A stretch of 64,000 bases of DNA from contig NZ_JAUSYC010000001.1 of NCBI RefSeq assembly GCF_030816485.1, forward strand, positions 3,410,001 through 3,474,000, in the 5' to 3' direction. Under the pieces are notes generated by a model that did not search any database, was not told where the DNA came from, and saw nothing but the letters and a program-made list of their open reading frames with translations. Origin of the DNA: Arthrobacter sp. B1I2 (lineage in GTDB: Bacteria > Actinomycetota > Actinomycetes > Actinomycetales > Micrococcaceae). Positions 17,331 to 26,400 of the stretch are shown here, one piece after another (the first letter of the stretch is position 1; every line of letters begins with the position of its first letter). Both the position numbers and the translations under genes were made by a program.

Positions 17331-17377
17331 GCAAAGCAGTTCCCCCGGCGCGGCCGTGCGGTTGCCGATGCCACTCC

Positions 17378-17412
17378 GGGGCGGGTGGTAAAGCAGCACC
17401 GCCGCCCGCCCC
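17378..17412 (+). terminator. GC-rich hairpin between dehydrogenase and transporter genes
   Basis: GGGGCGGGTGG pairs with CCGCCCGCCCC (one wobble), 13-nt loop; a T5 run starts 8 nt further on at 17421. It could be a leaky terminator that lowers transporter and kinase expression relative to the dehydrogenase, or just an mRNA-processing or stability hairpin. Confidence 0.4.
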
Positions 17413-17464
17413 TCACCACCTTTTTCAGAACATCCTCCAGCGACATTCCACAATGAGGTAGGAC

Positions 17465-18943
17465 ATGGACCACACCACCGCCGCCGGCAAAGCGACACCG
17501 GCCACCAAAACACGCTGGTACCGCCAGCTCTACTTCTGGGTACTGACAGCAATTCTTATCGGCATCCTCGTCGGCTGGCTCGCCCCGACCGCCGGCATCG
17601 CCATGGAGCCCATTGGCACTACCTTCGTGAACTCGATGAAGATGCTCATCGGCCCCATCGTGTTCCTCACCATCGTTGGCGGAATCGCCAGCGTCGCGGA
17701 TCTGAAAAAGGTCGGCATGACCGGCCTGAAAGCTCTGACCTACTTCCAGGTCGGCACCATCTGCGCCCTGGCATTCGGGCTTGTGGCCATCAACGTCTTC
17801 CGCCTCGGTGAAGGCGTGAATGCTGATGCGAGCACCATCAAAACGTCCGATTCCGCAGCCAAGCTGATCGAAGCCGGTGCACACCAGGAGTGGTGGCAGT
17901 TCATCACGCACATCATCCCGAACAGCATCGTGGGCCCCTTCGTTGACGGCGACATCCTCCAGGTCATCTTCATCGCCGTGGTCTTCGGCATCGCCCTGAA
18001 CTCCATGGGCAAGGTGGGCGCACCCGTTCTCGACGGCGTGCAGCGGCTCACCGGCGTGATGTTCAAGATCCTGGGCTTCATCATGAAGGCCGCCCCGCTG
18101 GGTGCCTTCGGCGCCATGGCCTTCGCTGTTGGCAAGTACGGCGTCTCGTCGCTGACCAGCATGGGCGGGCTTATCGCGCTCTTCTACGTCACCTCCATCC
18201 TTTTTGTGGTGGTGGTCCTCGGCTCCGTGATGGCCTTCCTGAAGCTGAACATCTTCACGATGATCCGCCATCTCAAAGAGGAGTACATGCTCATCCTGGG
18301 CACCTCCACCGCCGAACCCGCCCTGCCCGGCCTGATGCGCAAGCTCGAGCACGCCGGAGTCAAGAAGGAAACCGTGGGCCTGGTTGTCCCCACCGGCTAC
18401 AGCTTCAATCTGGACGGCGCGGCGATCTACCTGTCCCTCGCCGCCCTCTACATCGCCCAGGCCACAAATACCGACCTGACCATCGGCCAGCAGCTCGGCC
18501 TGCTCGCCGTCATGCTCCTGACCTCCAAGGGCGCAGCCGGAGTGGCCGGCGGCGGCTTCATCGCCCTGACCGCCACCCTCACCACCATCGGCACTATCCC
18601 GGCCGCCGGCATCATGCTCATCTTCGGCATCGACAAGTTCATGTCCGAATGCCGGGCCTTGGTGAACTTCACCGGCAACGCCGTGGCCACCCTCTTCATC
18701 GCCTGGTGGGACCGTACCCTGGACGTGGACCGCGCCCGCCGCGTCTTCGCCGGCGAAACCGTCGAGCCCATGCCCGCCGAAGACCCGATCCACCTCGACG
18801 ACGTCACCGACATCGACGACGACATCGCCGGGTACGGCCATCACGCCCCCAAGCATGCTGGAACCGAAGACATGACATCCACGGGACCGGCCGCCGTCGA
18901 ACCCTCCACCGACCGCCGCCCCGCCTTGTCGGAAACTGTCTGA
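17465..18943 (+). CDS. dctA: Dicarboxylate:cation symporter, DctA type
   Basis: Predicted 492-aa inner-membrane carrier of the DAACS family, importing C4-dicarboxylates with protons or sodium. The first helix starts near residue 22 (LYFWVLTAILIGILVGWLAP). Family marks are LGTSTAEPALPGLMRKLE (the serine-rich hairpin, about residue 278), PTGYSFNLDGAAIYLSLA, and TSKGAAGVAGGGFIAL. FGIDKFMSECRALVNFTGN carries the conserved Asp/Arg/Asn substrate site. The tail is long, acidic and histidine-containing. It stands between the tartrate dehydrogenase and glycerate kinase genes, so tartrate or malate is the likely cargo here rather than succinate alone. Confidence 0.93.
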   Translation: MDHTTAAGKATPATKTRWYRQLYFWVLTAILIGILVGWLAPTAGIAMEPIGTTFVNSMKMLIGPIVFLTIVGGIASVADLKKVGMTGLKALTYFQVGTICALAFGLVAINVFRLGEGVNADASTIKTSDSAAKLIEAGAHQEWWQFITHIIPNSIVGPFVDGDILQVIFIAVVFGIALNSMGKVGAPVLDGVQRLTGVMFKILGFIMKAAPLGAFGAMAFAVGKYGVSSLTSMGGLIALFYVTSILFVVVVLGSVMAFLKLNIFTMIRHLKEEYMLILGTSTAEPALPGLMRKLEHAGVKKETVGLVVPTGYSFNLDGAAIYLSLAALYIAQATNTDLTIGQQLGLLAVMLLTSKGAAGVAGGGFIALTATLTTIGTIPAAGIMLIFGIDKFMSECRALVNFTGNAVATLFIAWWDRTLDVDRARRVFAGETVEPMPAEDPIHLDDVTDIDDDIAGYGHHAPKHAGTEDMTSTGPAAVEPSTDRRPALSETV

Positions 18944-18944
18944 C

Positions 18945-20111
18945 ATGACCGCAGAAACCGCCCCGCAAAGCGTCCGCGCCCTCATCGCGCCGGACAAGTT
19001 CAAAGGCAGCCTCACCGCCAGCGAAGTGGCGGACGCCCTGGCCTCGGGCCTCCGCTCAGTCGCTTTTCCTGGCGGCCAGGTCCACTGCGAACTGCTGCCG
19101 CTGGCGGACGGAGGTGACGGCAGTGTCGATGCCGCCGTCACCTCCGGGTTCGGCCGCCGCAGCTACACCGTCGCGGGACCCACCGGCCAACCGGTGCAGG
19201 CAAGCATCGCGTTCGACGGCACCACGGCAGTGGTGGAGGTGGCGAATACTTGCGGGCTCGGGCTGCTCCCCGGCGGAAAGTTCGAACCGCTGGAGGCCTC
19301 CAGTCACGGCTTCGGCGAAGCAGTCCTTTTCGCTATCAGCCTCAACCCCGCCAGGATCATCCTGGCCCTGGGCGGCAGCGCCAGCACCGACGGCGGGATG
19401 GGAATGCTCACGGCCCTCGGCTACCGCTTCCGCGACGCAGAGGGCCGGCAACTCTACGGTAGCGGCCGGGCGCTGGCCCAGATTCACACCGTTGAGCGGA
19501 CTGACCGTCCCGAGCTGGGCGAGACTGAACTGGTCGTGGCCAGCGACGTCCATAATCCGCTCCGCGGCCCGCAGGGCGCACCAGCGGTGTTTGCACCGCA
19601 GAAGGGCGCCACGCCCCCTGATGTTGCCGCGCTCGACGCGGCCCTGGCGAACTTCGTGGCGAAAATGTCCGAAGCAGGATTCAAGGACGCCGCGGTGCTG
19701 GCAGAAAACGACGGAGCAGGCAGCGCAGGCGGCATCGGCTACGCCTGCCTCCTGCTCGGCGCCCGGCAGGTCTCCGGCGCGGACTACTTCCTGGACCTGC
19801 TCGACTTCAACACCCGCAAGGACAACTGCGACGTGGTGATCACCGGCGAAGGCAGCATTGACGAGCAAACCCTTGCCGGGAAACTACCGGCGGCGGTGGC
19901 CCGACGATCCGGAAATCGCCCCATTATCGCCGTTGCCGGCCGCTCCATGCTTCCCAAAGAGCGCTGGCCAGACCTGGATCTGACCAATGTGTTCACCCTG
20001 GGTGAATACACCGACCGGGACTCATCAAAGGATCCCGAACTCTCCGCGTCGCTGCTGCGAAAAATTGGCGAAGACATCGGCAAAAGCCTCCTGGAGTTCA
20101 GCTCCCGTTAG
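18945..20111 (+). CDS. Glycerate kinase (GlxK/GarK type)
   Basis: Predicted 388-aa cytosolic kinase converting D-glycerate and ATP to 2-phosphoglycerate (or 3-phosphoglycerate in some relatives). The family signature is at the N-terminus (LIAPDKFKGSLTASEVADAL), then LPLADGGDGSVDA, NTCGLGLL, ALGGSASTDGGMGML (about residue 145), and DVVITGEGSIDEQTLAGK (about 300). The ATG lies 1 nt after the transporter stop, so translation is coupled. It completes the route tartrate to glycerate to glycolysis. A strong terminator follows 12 nt after the stop. Confidence 0.93.
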   Translation: MTAETAPQSVRALIAPDKFKGSLTASEVADALASGLRSVAFPGGQVHCELLPLADGGDGSVDAAVTSGFGRRSYTVAGPTGQPVQASIAFDGTTAVVEVANTCGLGLLPGGKFEPLEASSHGFGEAVLFAISLNPARIILALGGSASTDGGMGMLTALGYRFRDAEGRQLYGSGRALAQIHTVERTDRPELGETELVVASDVHNPLRGPQGAPAVFAPQKGATPPDVAALDAALANFVAKMSEAGFKDAAVLAENDGAGSAGGIGYACLLLGARQVSGADYFLDLLDFNTRKDNCDVVITGEGSIDEQTLAGKLPAAVARRSGNRPIIAVAGRSMLPKERWPDLDLTNVFTLGEYTDRDSSKDPELSASLLRKIGEDIGKSLLEFSSR

Positions 20112-20123
20112 CGTGGGAAACTG

Positions 20124-20163
20124 AAGCACCCGTCCGAGGAGTCACACGGGCGGGTGCTTTTCA
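20124..20163 (+). terminator. Rho-independent terminator of the tartrate operon
   Basis: AAGCACCCGTCCG pairs with CGGGCGGGTGCTT (13 bp with one G-U), then TTT. It ends the operon immediately after glycerate kinase and before the IS256 remnant. Confidence 0.85.
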
Positions 20164-20387
20164 TTGCCAGTCCGCCTTGAACAGCGACCTCATCTCCAAA
20201 CCTATGACAACGTCCAGAAGGCAGCCAATGATCTTCGCAAGGCTGTGGCCATCAGAGCCGACGTGCAGGAACCAAGATCGCGGACCAGATTCGACCCTTC
20301 TGCGAGGCGCTAATATTGACCCGTTCGCCTTCGCGAAAGCCCGAGCCCGAGCCCGAGATGCTGGTCTGCGTCTGGGCTGAGTTCGTG

Positions 20388-20521
20388 GCGGTCGGGCACG
20401 ATGGGTAACGAGGTGGAAGCTCGCGCTGAACGCGTTCGCTATTACCTTCGCCGGGCGGTTCGATAGAACCACTCACTAATGAAAACCGGCCGGACCCACA
20501 CACCGTCTATCGGACAGTCCC
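20388..20521 (+). mobile_element. IS256-family right-end remnant, inverted relative to 14401
   Basis: Plus-strand sequence encodes the last residues of the transposase (GRARWVTRWKLALNAFAITF, stop at 20479) and then the terminal repeat CCGGCCGGACCCACACACCG...ACAGTCCC. It is nearly identical to the minus strand of 14401-14510. The rest of the element is gone; the left flank (20164-20387, with a GCCCGA triplicate at 20339-20356) is unrelated non-coding DNA. Its outer tip faces right, while the 14.4-kb copy's faces left. Confidence 0.8.
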
Positions 20522-20834
20522 TCGCGGGCGTATGGAAGAGAGCGTGCCAGGCGGCCAAGTTTGGGCCATCGCTTCACGGAGCCTTGGCGGGCTCCTGTTG
20601 TGCCTGCGAGTCGCTGGTCGCCATGAATATTCTGGGTATGACGCCAAGGCCAATAAGGCCTAACGAGTAGGACGGTGAGGTCTTGCTCTTCGTGGAGACG
20701 CGCGAGTGTCTGACTGACAAGTCGCTGTGTTCTGCTCAGCAATGGGCGCCATTCGGGCATGTTTGCATGCGGTGGTTGCCGGTTGGCAGGGTCTTGGGCT
20801 TGTCCTGCCCAGTGGCGTGCTGCTGACAGACGTG
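20522..20834. other. Intergenic, no firm gene
   Basis: A minus-strand frame opening MPEWRPLLSRTQRLVSQTL (20760 down) looks partly protein-like but runs into the IS remnant and has no start signal. Probably debris. Confidence 0.35.
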
Positions 20835-21419
20835 TCAGTGGCGGCTGTGGGCTCGAGCTGCTGAGCGGGCTAGGCGGCGGCCGACCTCGATGGGTGAGCG
20901 GGGGTGGCCCCGCAGGAAGGCAGCCAGGGTTCCGCTGTAGGCCAAGAGCACTTCATCAGCCAGGTCTTGAGCGCGCGGCCCGGCAATCGGGTGCGAGAAA
21001 TGCAGGAGGCGGGTCGCGAGCAGGTCGGTGTCCGCGGCCAGGACGGTGCTGATCTCGTCCGCAGCGGCGGGAAGCTCGGTGGCGGCGGCCAGAAAGGCGC
21101 ACCAGCGTGAAGGGTGGTTACGGTCGCGCCGGTAGGCGGCAAGGGCGTCGAACAGCGCTAGCAACCGCTCCATGTCGTCGTCGGCAGCGACAATGTGTTC
21201 ATCCCACACTGCCTGCCAGTCCGCCAGCCGAACTCTCAAAGCCTCTGCTATCAGTGCGTCCTTGCTGCCGAAATGCGTGTACAACGTGGCGGTGGAGACA
21301 TCCGCCTGACGCAGCAGATCATCAACAGGCGTGACGCGGATGCCACGGTCGAACAGCACTTGATCGGCTGCCTGAAGCAGCCTCGCGCGGGCGGGAAGGC
21401 GCTGACCGGTGATCACCAC
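20835..21419 (-). CDS. TetR-family repressor
   Basis: Predicted 194 aa. The N-terminal HTH is complete: ARARLLQAADQVLFDRGIRVTPVDDLLRQADVSTATLYTHFGSKDALIAEALR (residues about 9-60), followed by an all-helical ligand domain (DMERLLALFDALAAY, WCAFLAAATELP). The open frame continues upstream, but that part lies in the promoter region and is not TetR-like; GTG at 21419 (or 21416) is chosen. It diverges from the MFS gene 85 nt away and should repress it, releasing on binding a toxic or substrate molecule. An inverted repeat sits between the two genes. Confidence 0.9.
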   Translation of the reverse strand: MVITGQRLPARARLLQAADQVLFDRGIRVTPVDDLLRQADVSTATLYTHFGSKDALIAEALRVRLADWQAVWDEHIVAADDDMERLLALFDALAAYRRDRNHPSRWCAFLAAATELPAAADEISTVLAADTDLLATRLLHFSHPIAGPRAQDLADEVLLAYSGTLAAFLRGHPRSPIEVGRRLARSAARAHSRH

Positions 21420-21440
21420 TCCACTGTAACGGCCACTATC

Positions 21441-21458
21441 GCAGAACGACAGTTCTGC
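21441..21458. promoter_or_regulatory. Candidate TetR operator
   Basis: GCAGAAC-GACA-GTTCTGC is a perfect 7-bp inverted repeat, 22 nt from the repressor start and 47 nt from the MFS start. Location and symmetry fit the operator of the divergent TetR/MFS pair. Confidence 0.55.
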
Positions 21459-21504
21459 TGTAGCGTAACGCTCGTTCTTACGTTGATGGTCCCAGGAGGA
21501 TACG

Positions 21505-22686
21505 ATGCGGGCTTTGGTGGTCAGCGGCATGGCCTTAATCGCGGCCACCTACGGGCTGGCACGCTTCGGTTACGGGCTTTTCCTGCCCAGGTTCACCGAG
21601 ACCTTCCACATGGACTCGGCCACTGCCGGGCTTATCCAGGCCGGAAGCTTCCTCTCTTTCTGTTTCGCGGCATTTCTCGCTTCGCGCATTGCTGCCCGCC
21701 CGACCCTGGTCGTGCTGTGCGCGGGGGCAACGGCTGCCCTGGGATCTGTGGGTGTGGCGGTCGCCCCTAATGTCGTTGTCCTCGCGATTAGCGTGGTTCT
21801 GGCGGGTGCCGGTGCCGGATTCGCGACCCCGGGTCTGGTCACGCTCATCGAACGCGATATCGTCCCGCCACTCCAGGAAAGCGCGCAGACGATTGTCAAT
21901 GCGGGCACCGGAGCAGGCATCGTCGTCGCGGGCATCCTCATGCTCCTCACAATCGGTCAATGGCGCTTGGGCTGGCTCGCCATCGCAGTCCTGGTTTCCA
22001 TCGCTGCCGTTGCCACCCTCCGTGCCGATCGATCCGCCCACCGGGGTAGGGCCGCTGACCCCCCGCCACGGGTGCGCGCCCGTGACCTGACGCTACTGGC
22101 CTGGCCTATCGTCGCGGCTGCTCTGGCCGGGGCCTCCAGTGCTGCGATCTGGACTTTCGGCCGCACGGTCATGGACGCTTCCCGTCCGGGTGAGGAGTCA
22201 TACTCCATCGTTGCGTGGATCGTCCTGGGAGCTTCCGGCGTGCTCGGCGCCACCGCCGGAAAGATCGTTAAGGTGTGGAGCCTGCGGACGGCTTGGATCC
22301 TGACCTCGTTGGCCATGGCAGGCGCGACGACCGTCCTAGGTGCTGCACCAAGTGCCCCCTTCGCGGCCTATACCTCCATGGCGCTGTTCGCGGCCAGCTA
22401 CACCGCATTGTGCGGTGTTCTCATCATCTGGGCCGTCCGCCTGGTTCCCAATCGCGCAGCTGAAGGCACAGCCGCGCTGTTCATCGCCCTCGCCATCGGC
22501 CAGGCGGTCGGTTCGGCAACACTGGGAGTTCTGTTCACCCCCGATTCTCCGGGCCTGGCCTTCACAGTCGCCGGGATACTCGGAATCCTTGCAGTGCTAC
22601 CGGCGATGAAAAGCCGGCCGGATGCGTCGTCCTGCACCAGCACCACGGCGCCGGCCGAGGTGAGGCTCAAGCGGACCGGTATATGA
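21505..22686 (+). CDS. MFS transporter (YbfB/CynX-like)
   Basis: Predicted 393-aa, 12-helix major facilitator. The N-terminus (MRALVVSGMALIAATYGLARFGYGLFLPRFTE) matches the YbfB/YjiJ-type half of the superfamily, with RIAARPTLVVLC as the loop 2-3 basic motif and a long central loop (about residues 180-205, RADRSAHRGRAADPPPRVRA). The ATG is preceded by AGGAGGATACG. It is paired with the divergent TetR gene, suggesting inducible export of a small molecule. Substrate unknown. Confidence 0.9.
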   Translation: MRALVVSGMALIAATYGLARFGYGLFLPRFTETFHMDSATAGLIQAGSFLSFCFAAFLASRIAARPTLVVLCAGATAALGSVGVAVAPNVVVLAISVVLAGAGAGFATPGLVTLIERDIVPPLQESAQTIVNAGTGAGIVVAGILMLLTIGQWRLGWLAIAVLVSIAAVATLRADRSAHRGRAADPPPRVRARDLTLLAWPIVAAALAGASSAAIWTFGRTVMDASRPGEESYSIVAWIVLGASGVLGATAGKIVKVWSLRTAWILTSLAMAGATTVLGAAPSAPFAAYTSMALFAASYTALCGVLIIWAVRLVPNRAAEGTAALFIALAIGQAVGSATLGVLFTPDSPGLAFTVAGILGILAVLPAMKSRPDASSCTSTTAPAEVRLKRTGI

Positions 22687-23057
22687 ACGGCCCTTCACGG
22701 AACACACTTGCCGGTGGTTCGCCTGACTGTGAATGAGTGTGATTAGTAGCGGTGTTTGGCGTTGTTCTGTTTGCGATACATCGCGCGGTCTTCCGAGCGG
22801 GGAAACCGAAGCATCCCGCTAAGCCTTTCAATGAACTGGTCGGCTTGGGCGAGGTTTCATGCCATCTTGGCCCGCTGATGCACGGCCCATTCGAGGAATC
22901 ACTGCAGGGCCTTGCTGCTTGAGACTGTTCGTTGCGAAGGTCGTACATGCTGCCCCTCAGTAACGCCCGAAAGTGCCGTGCTCCAACCGGACGTTACGCG
23001 CGGCGCACTACCCGAGATGCCCGTCGGCGCTTCCCCTACCGGCACACCCTTAAGGAA
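22687..23057. other. Intergenic with gene debris
   Basis: Minus-strand codons at about 22742-22855 read ADQFIERLSGMLRFPRSEDRAMYRKQNNAKHRY and a stop, a plausible protein tail interrupted upstream by a stop codon. It is too short to assign. The stretch 22988-23055 resembles 41170-41245 (similar GTTACG, GAGATxCCCGTCG and GGCACACC blocks). Confidence 0.35.
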
Positions 23058-23320
23058 GACGTAAGTGTGGACACTGTCAACACCGATTGGGCAGGACAAA
23101 AGACTGAATTAGCTGCCCACAAGAAGCGCTTCCAGAAGACGCTCCGCACGGAAATTGGCGAGGTCAAGTAGTCCCCGTAACGCCTAACCATGAACTGGTG
23201 TTGGACACGCACGCCCAACCCAACAGAACCGGGAACGAGGAACCGCACAACCCCACACCAGAGCAGGCGGAGGGCCCACCCGCCAGGACCCTGAGCCCAC
23301 CACCCCGCACACCTGAACAG
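23058..23320 (+). repeat. Dispersed repeat, copy A
   Basis: It begins GACGTAAGTGTGGACACTGTC and ends CACACCTGAACAG. The same order of blocks occurs at 55473-55742 (copy B), with the 21-nt start identical and blocks such as GAACGAGGAACC and GCAGGCGG shared near the end; the middle is diverged. Both copies have the same orientation and similar length (263 and 270 nt). Nature unknown. Confidence 0.65.
23067..23171 (+). CDS. Possible 34-aa peptide inside repeat copy A
   Basis: GTG start with AAGGA 10 nt upstream. It reads VDTVNTDWAGQKTEL and continues as a lysine-rich helix (AAHKKRFQKTLRTEIGEVK), an amphipathic basic peptide. Copy B of the repeat keeps the first four codons but loses the rest. 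Expression is unproven. Confidence 0.3.
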   Translation: MDTVNTDWAGQKTELAAHKKRFQKTLRTEIGEVK

Positions 23321-23340
23321 AGAAGAGCACTGAAAATCTA

Positions 23341-23383
23341 TTGCACGAAGGCTGCGATTCCCCTAGTCTGATATCGATATCAG
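23341..23383 (+). promoter_or_regulatory. Lyase promoter with LacI-type operator
   Basis: A -35-like TTGCAC (23341-23346), 17-nt spacer, and -10-like TAGTCT (23364-23369) are directly followed and overlapped by the 16-bp perfect palindrome CTGATATCGATATCAG (23368-23383). The 14-bp core recurs inside the promoter of the facing ABC operon at 38966-38979. An operator here would block RNA polymerase. Confidence 0.65.
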
Positions 23384-23463
23384 CGATACAGGTCTCGTAT
23401 TGGCTGCTGCCTTTGCCCCTGCTCAATTGCTGCTTCGAATATGACGAACGAAGGGGTTCACCT

Positions 23464-26400
23464 TTGAAAGACCCAGCAATTTGCCGCCCACTGGGGGCTG
23501 CCCTGGCACTTTCCCTGCTTGTCGCGACTGTAACTGCCGGGGGCGCAATCGCGGCGTTCCCCCAAGCACCTGCGACAGATACTTCCCAAGGCTTCTCTAT
23601 TCCAGGAGCGACCTTCGAAGAAGGTGCACAGCCGTCCCTGCCCGAGGGCTGGAGCCAGAGCGGACCGGGAACGACCTCTACCGGCACGGCTTCAGCACGG
23701 ACCGGAAAATCCGGCGCAAGAATCAACTCCGTCTCTGAGACCGACGCGACGGTGCTCAGCTCCCCCGCCGTTAAGTTGAAGAAGACCACCGACGTTGTTT
23801 ACTACCGCGCCCTGGTGCGGCCAGCGGAAGGGTCACCAAGGGTTGAACTTCGGGTGAAGTTCACCGCAGCCGACGGCAGCGAAGTAGGCCAGCAGGTTTC
23901 CACCCTTACGGCGATGAAGCCGGGCTCCTGGTCCGAACTGTCCCTGACGGCCGCCACCCCAGCTGACGCAAAAAACGTCCAAGTCTCGATACACGTCCTG
24001 GGAGCCACAGCTGTGGATGTCGATGACATCTCCCCCGACGTCCGTCAACAGCGGGAACTCGTGCCAAATGGAGGGGCAGAAACTGCTAGCGACACCGGCC
24101 AACCAGGGCCGGCCGGGTGGTCCCCGGCCTCCGTACAGTGGACCCCTGTCACAGTCCCGAACCCCTCGGCGGAATCAGGGACAACAACCCCGGAAAACTG
24201 GAAGACGTTCAACTACTCCGCAGCTAAAGCCATGATGGTTTGGGATAACGCGGTTGCGCACACTGGCACAAAATCACTGCGCATTGACGGTGTCCCCGGG
24301 GGCATCGGTGACTGGCAGCAAGTCAACTATGTCCCGATCTCTCCAGGCACCTACAAGTTCGGGTTTTGGATTAAAGGACAGAACGCCGCCCCTGGTGACA
24401 TCCGGCCCTTGGTGATTTTCCGCAATGCCAACGGCCAAACGGTCGGCGGCGACCGGATCATCCAAAACACGGTGTCCACGTCGGACTGGACCTACGCTGA
24501 GTCCATACTGGCGGCACCTGCCGGGGCCGTCTCGGTCCGGATCGACTACCGGCTCTACAATGGCGGAACTGCATGGTTCGATGACATCACCATCGCGAAG
24601 CAGACCACCGTATCCGGCGTGGCCGAAGGAAACACGGCCGGCACGGACTCCGGAACCGCCCAAACCGGGCAGAATTCCCTGACCCTTACCAATAGATCCG
24701 ACGGCGACCAGTCAGTCCTGGAGTCTGCCCCTATTCCCGCCGAGCGGCTGGCAGGCTACGACTTCTCAGCCGCGCTGAAAACGGATCTGGCCAGCGGCTC
24801 GGCGGCTGCAGGGCTGAAGTACCTGGACGCCAACGGAGTCACCCTCAGCGAACAGCTGACTGAGCCTGTAAGCGGCGCTACCGGATGGCATGCCAGCAGG
24901 CTGCAGGGGTTTCCCCCCGCGGCAGCAACCGAGGCCCGGGCCTTCGTCCGCCTCACCGGCAAAGGCCAGGCATGGTTCGACGACGTCTCGCTCGTTCGGA
25001 GCACCGTCGTCGACCCGAACGCCAAGGCAATCGCCCGGCCGTCACTGCTGCTCAACAGCTCCGAGGTCAAGAGTCTGCAGGACCGCGTCAAGACGGGCGT
25101 TGTAGGTGAGGAGTACCAGCGCCAGCTCGCGTTATCCCAAAAATGGACTGTCGACCAACTGAAGGACCCCGCCTACCTGGTCAACCCCTACAGGGCACAG
25201 AGCAACATCTATACGGTCCCGGCCGGCGCCACCAGGATGCGCCTGTCTTTCGACGTCGAAGGTAAAGGTTCGACCATGATCGACGCCATCACCCTCACGT
25301 CCCTGGCCAACGGCCAGCCCGTTACCATTCCGGACAATAGCTTCGAGGAGTTTGGCTCCGGCACGAGCCCCTGGACTGCCAACACGGCGGGTGCCGCGGT
25401 CAGCAGGACCACCGATTGGGCCGCAGCCGGCGCCGCCTCCCTTAAGTACGCCGCCGGCTCCCCCGCCGGCAAGGCCACGGTGACCTTGAACCAGGACCTT
25501 CCGGCAACGGCAGGCGCCCGCTACTCCCTCGGAGCCACCATCAGCCAGCGTGGACTCATTGAGGGGGCCGGCCTCACCTGGAGCGTCACGTATACAAATG
25601 ACGCCGGGACACCGGTAGGCGCAGCGTACAGAGCCCCTGCCTACAACTGGGACACGCACACCCGGTGGGATTCACCGCTATTTGAGGCCACACAGGCGAG
25701 TGCCAACGTGTACCTCGTGACCGGGGACGAAGAAGCTGCCCAAAAGGCGATCCTAGGACTCAAGTACCTCATTGGTGAGTCGGTGTGGGGTATGAACTAC
25801 GCCCTCACCACCGGGGGCAAGCCCAACGGTGAGGACGGCTACGGGGCTGTGCATTTCGGCCGCGCGATGGGAGGCTTCGCCCAGGCTCTGGACCTCGTCA
25901 TCAACTCAAAATCCATCAATCCTACCGACCAAGCATGGCTCATCGACCGGCTCGGCTGGATGCAGGACACCCAGATGAACCTGGCCTACTACGACCGCTC
26001 CACCGATGCGGGCCGGATCTCGAACTGGAATCTTGACCGGGCCATCGGCGTCGGTCTTGTCAGCATGGCCCTCCCGAACCTGACGTCATCGGGCACCTAC
26101 CGCGCCCACGCCCAGGGGGAAGTCGAATGGACCCTGCAAAACGTCGTCGGCGACGACGGGGCATTCCCCGAAACCATCAGGTATCACGCCGCCCCGCTGG
26201 TGCGTCTCGTGCCGTTTGCGCAGGCGCTTCGGCGGGCCGGTGGGCCGGATCTGGTCAACAACGACAAGCTGAAAAAAATGTTCTCCTTCCTTGTGAACAT
26301 CCAGACTCCTGTCGATTCAACCAACACCAAGGCGCCGGGAACAGTCCTAATGCCTGCCATCGGTGACGCTGACTACAACGAAAAGCCCTACCGGATCCTC

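Noticed and set aside
16263..17552. 429-codon minus-strand frame opposite the tartrate dehydrogenase
   Set aside because: Shadow of the real gene in a high-GC context; no start signal.
17327..19141. 604-codon open frame on the minus strand
   Set aside because: Antisense to the transporter and glycerate kinase genes, whose family motifs are complete; the antisense frame is His/Gly/Asp-rich shadow sequence of GC-rich codons.
14393..20530. Target-site duplication around the IS256 remnants
   Set aside because: Bases flanking 14401, 15011 and 20521 do not match each other; the left flank of the 20.4-kb copy is deleted.
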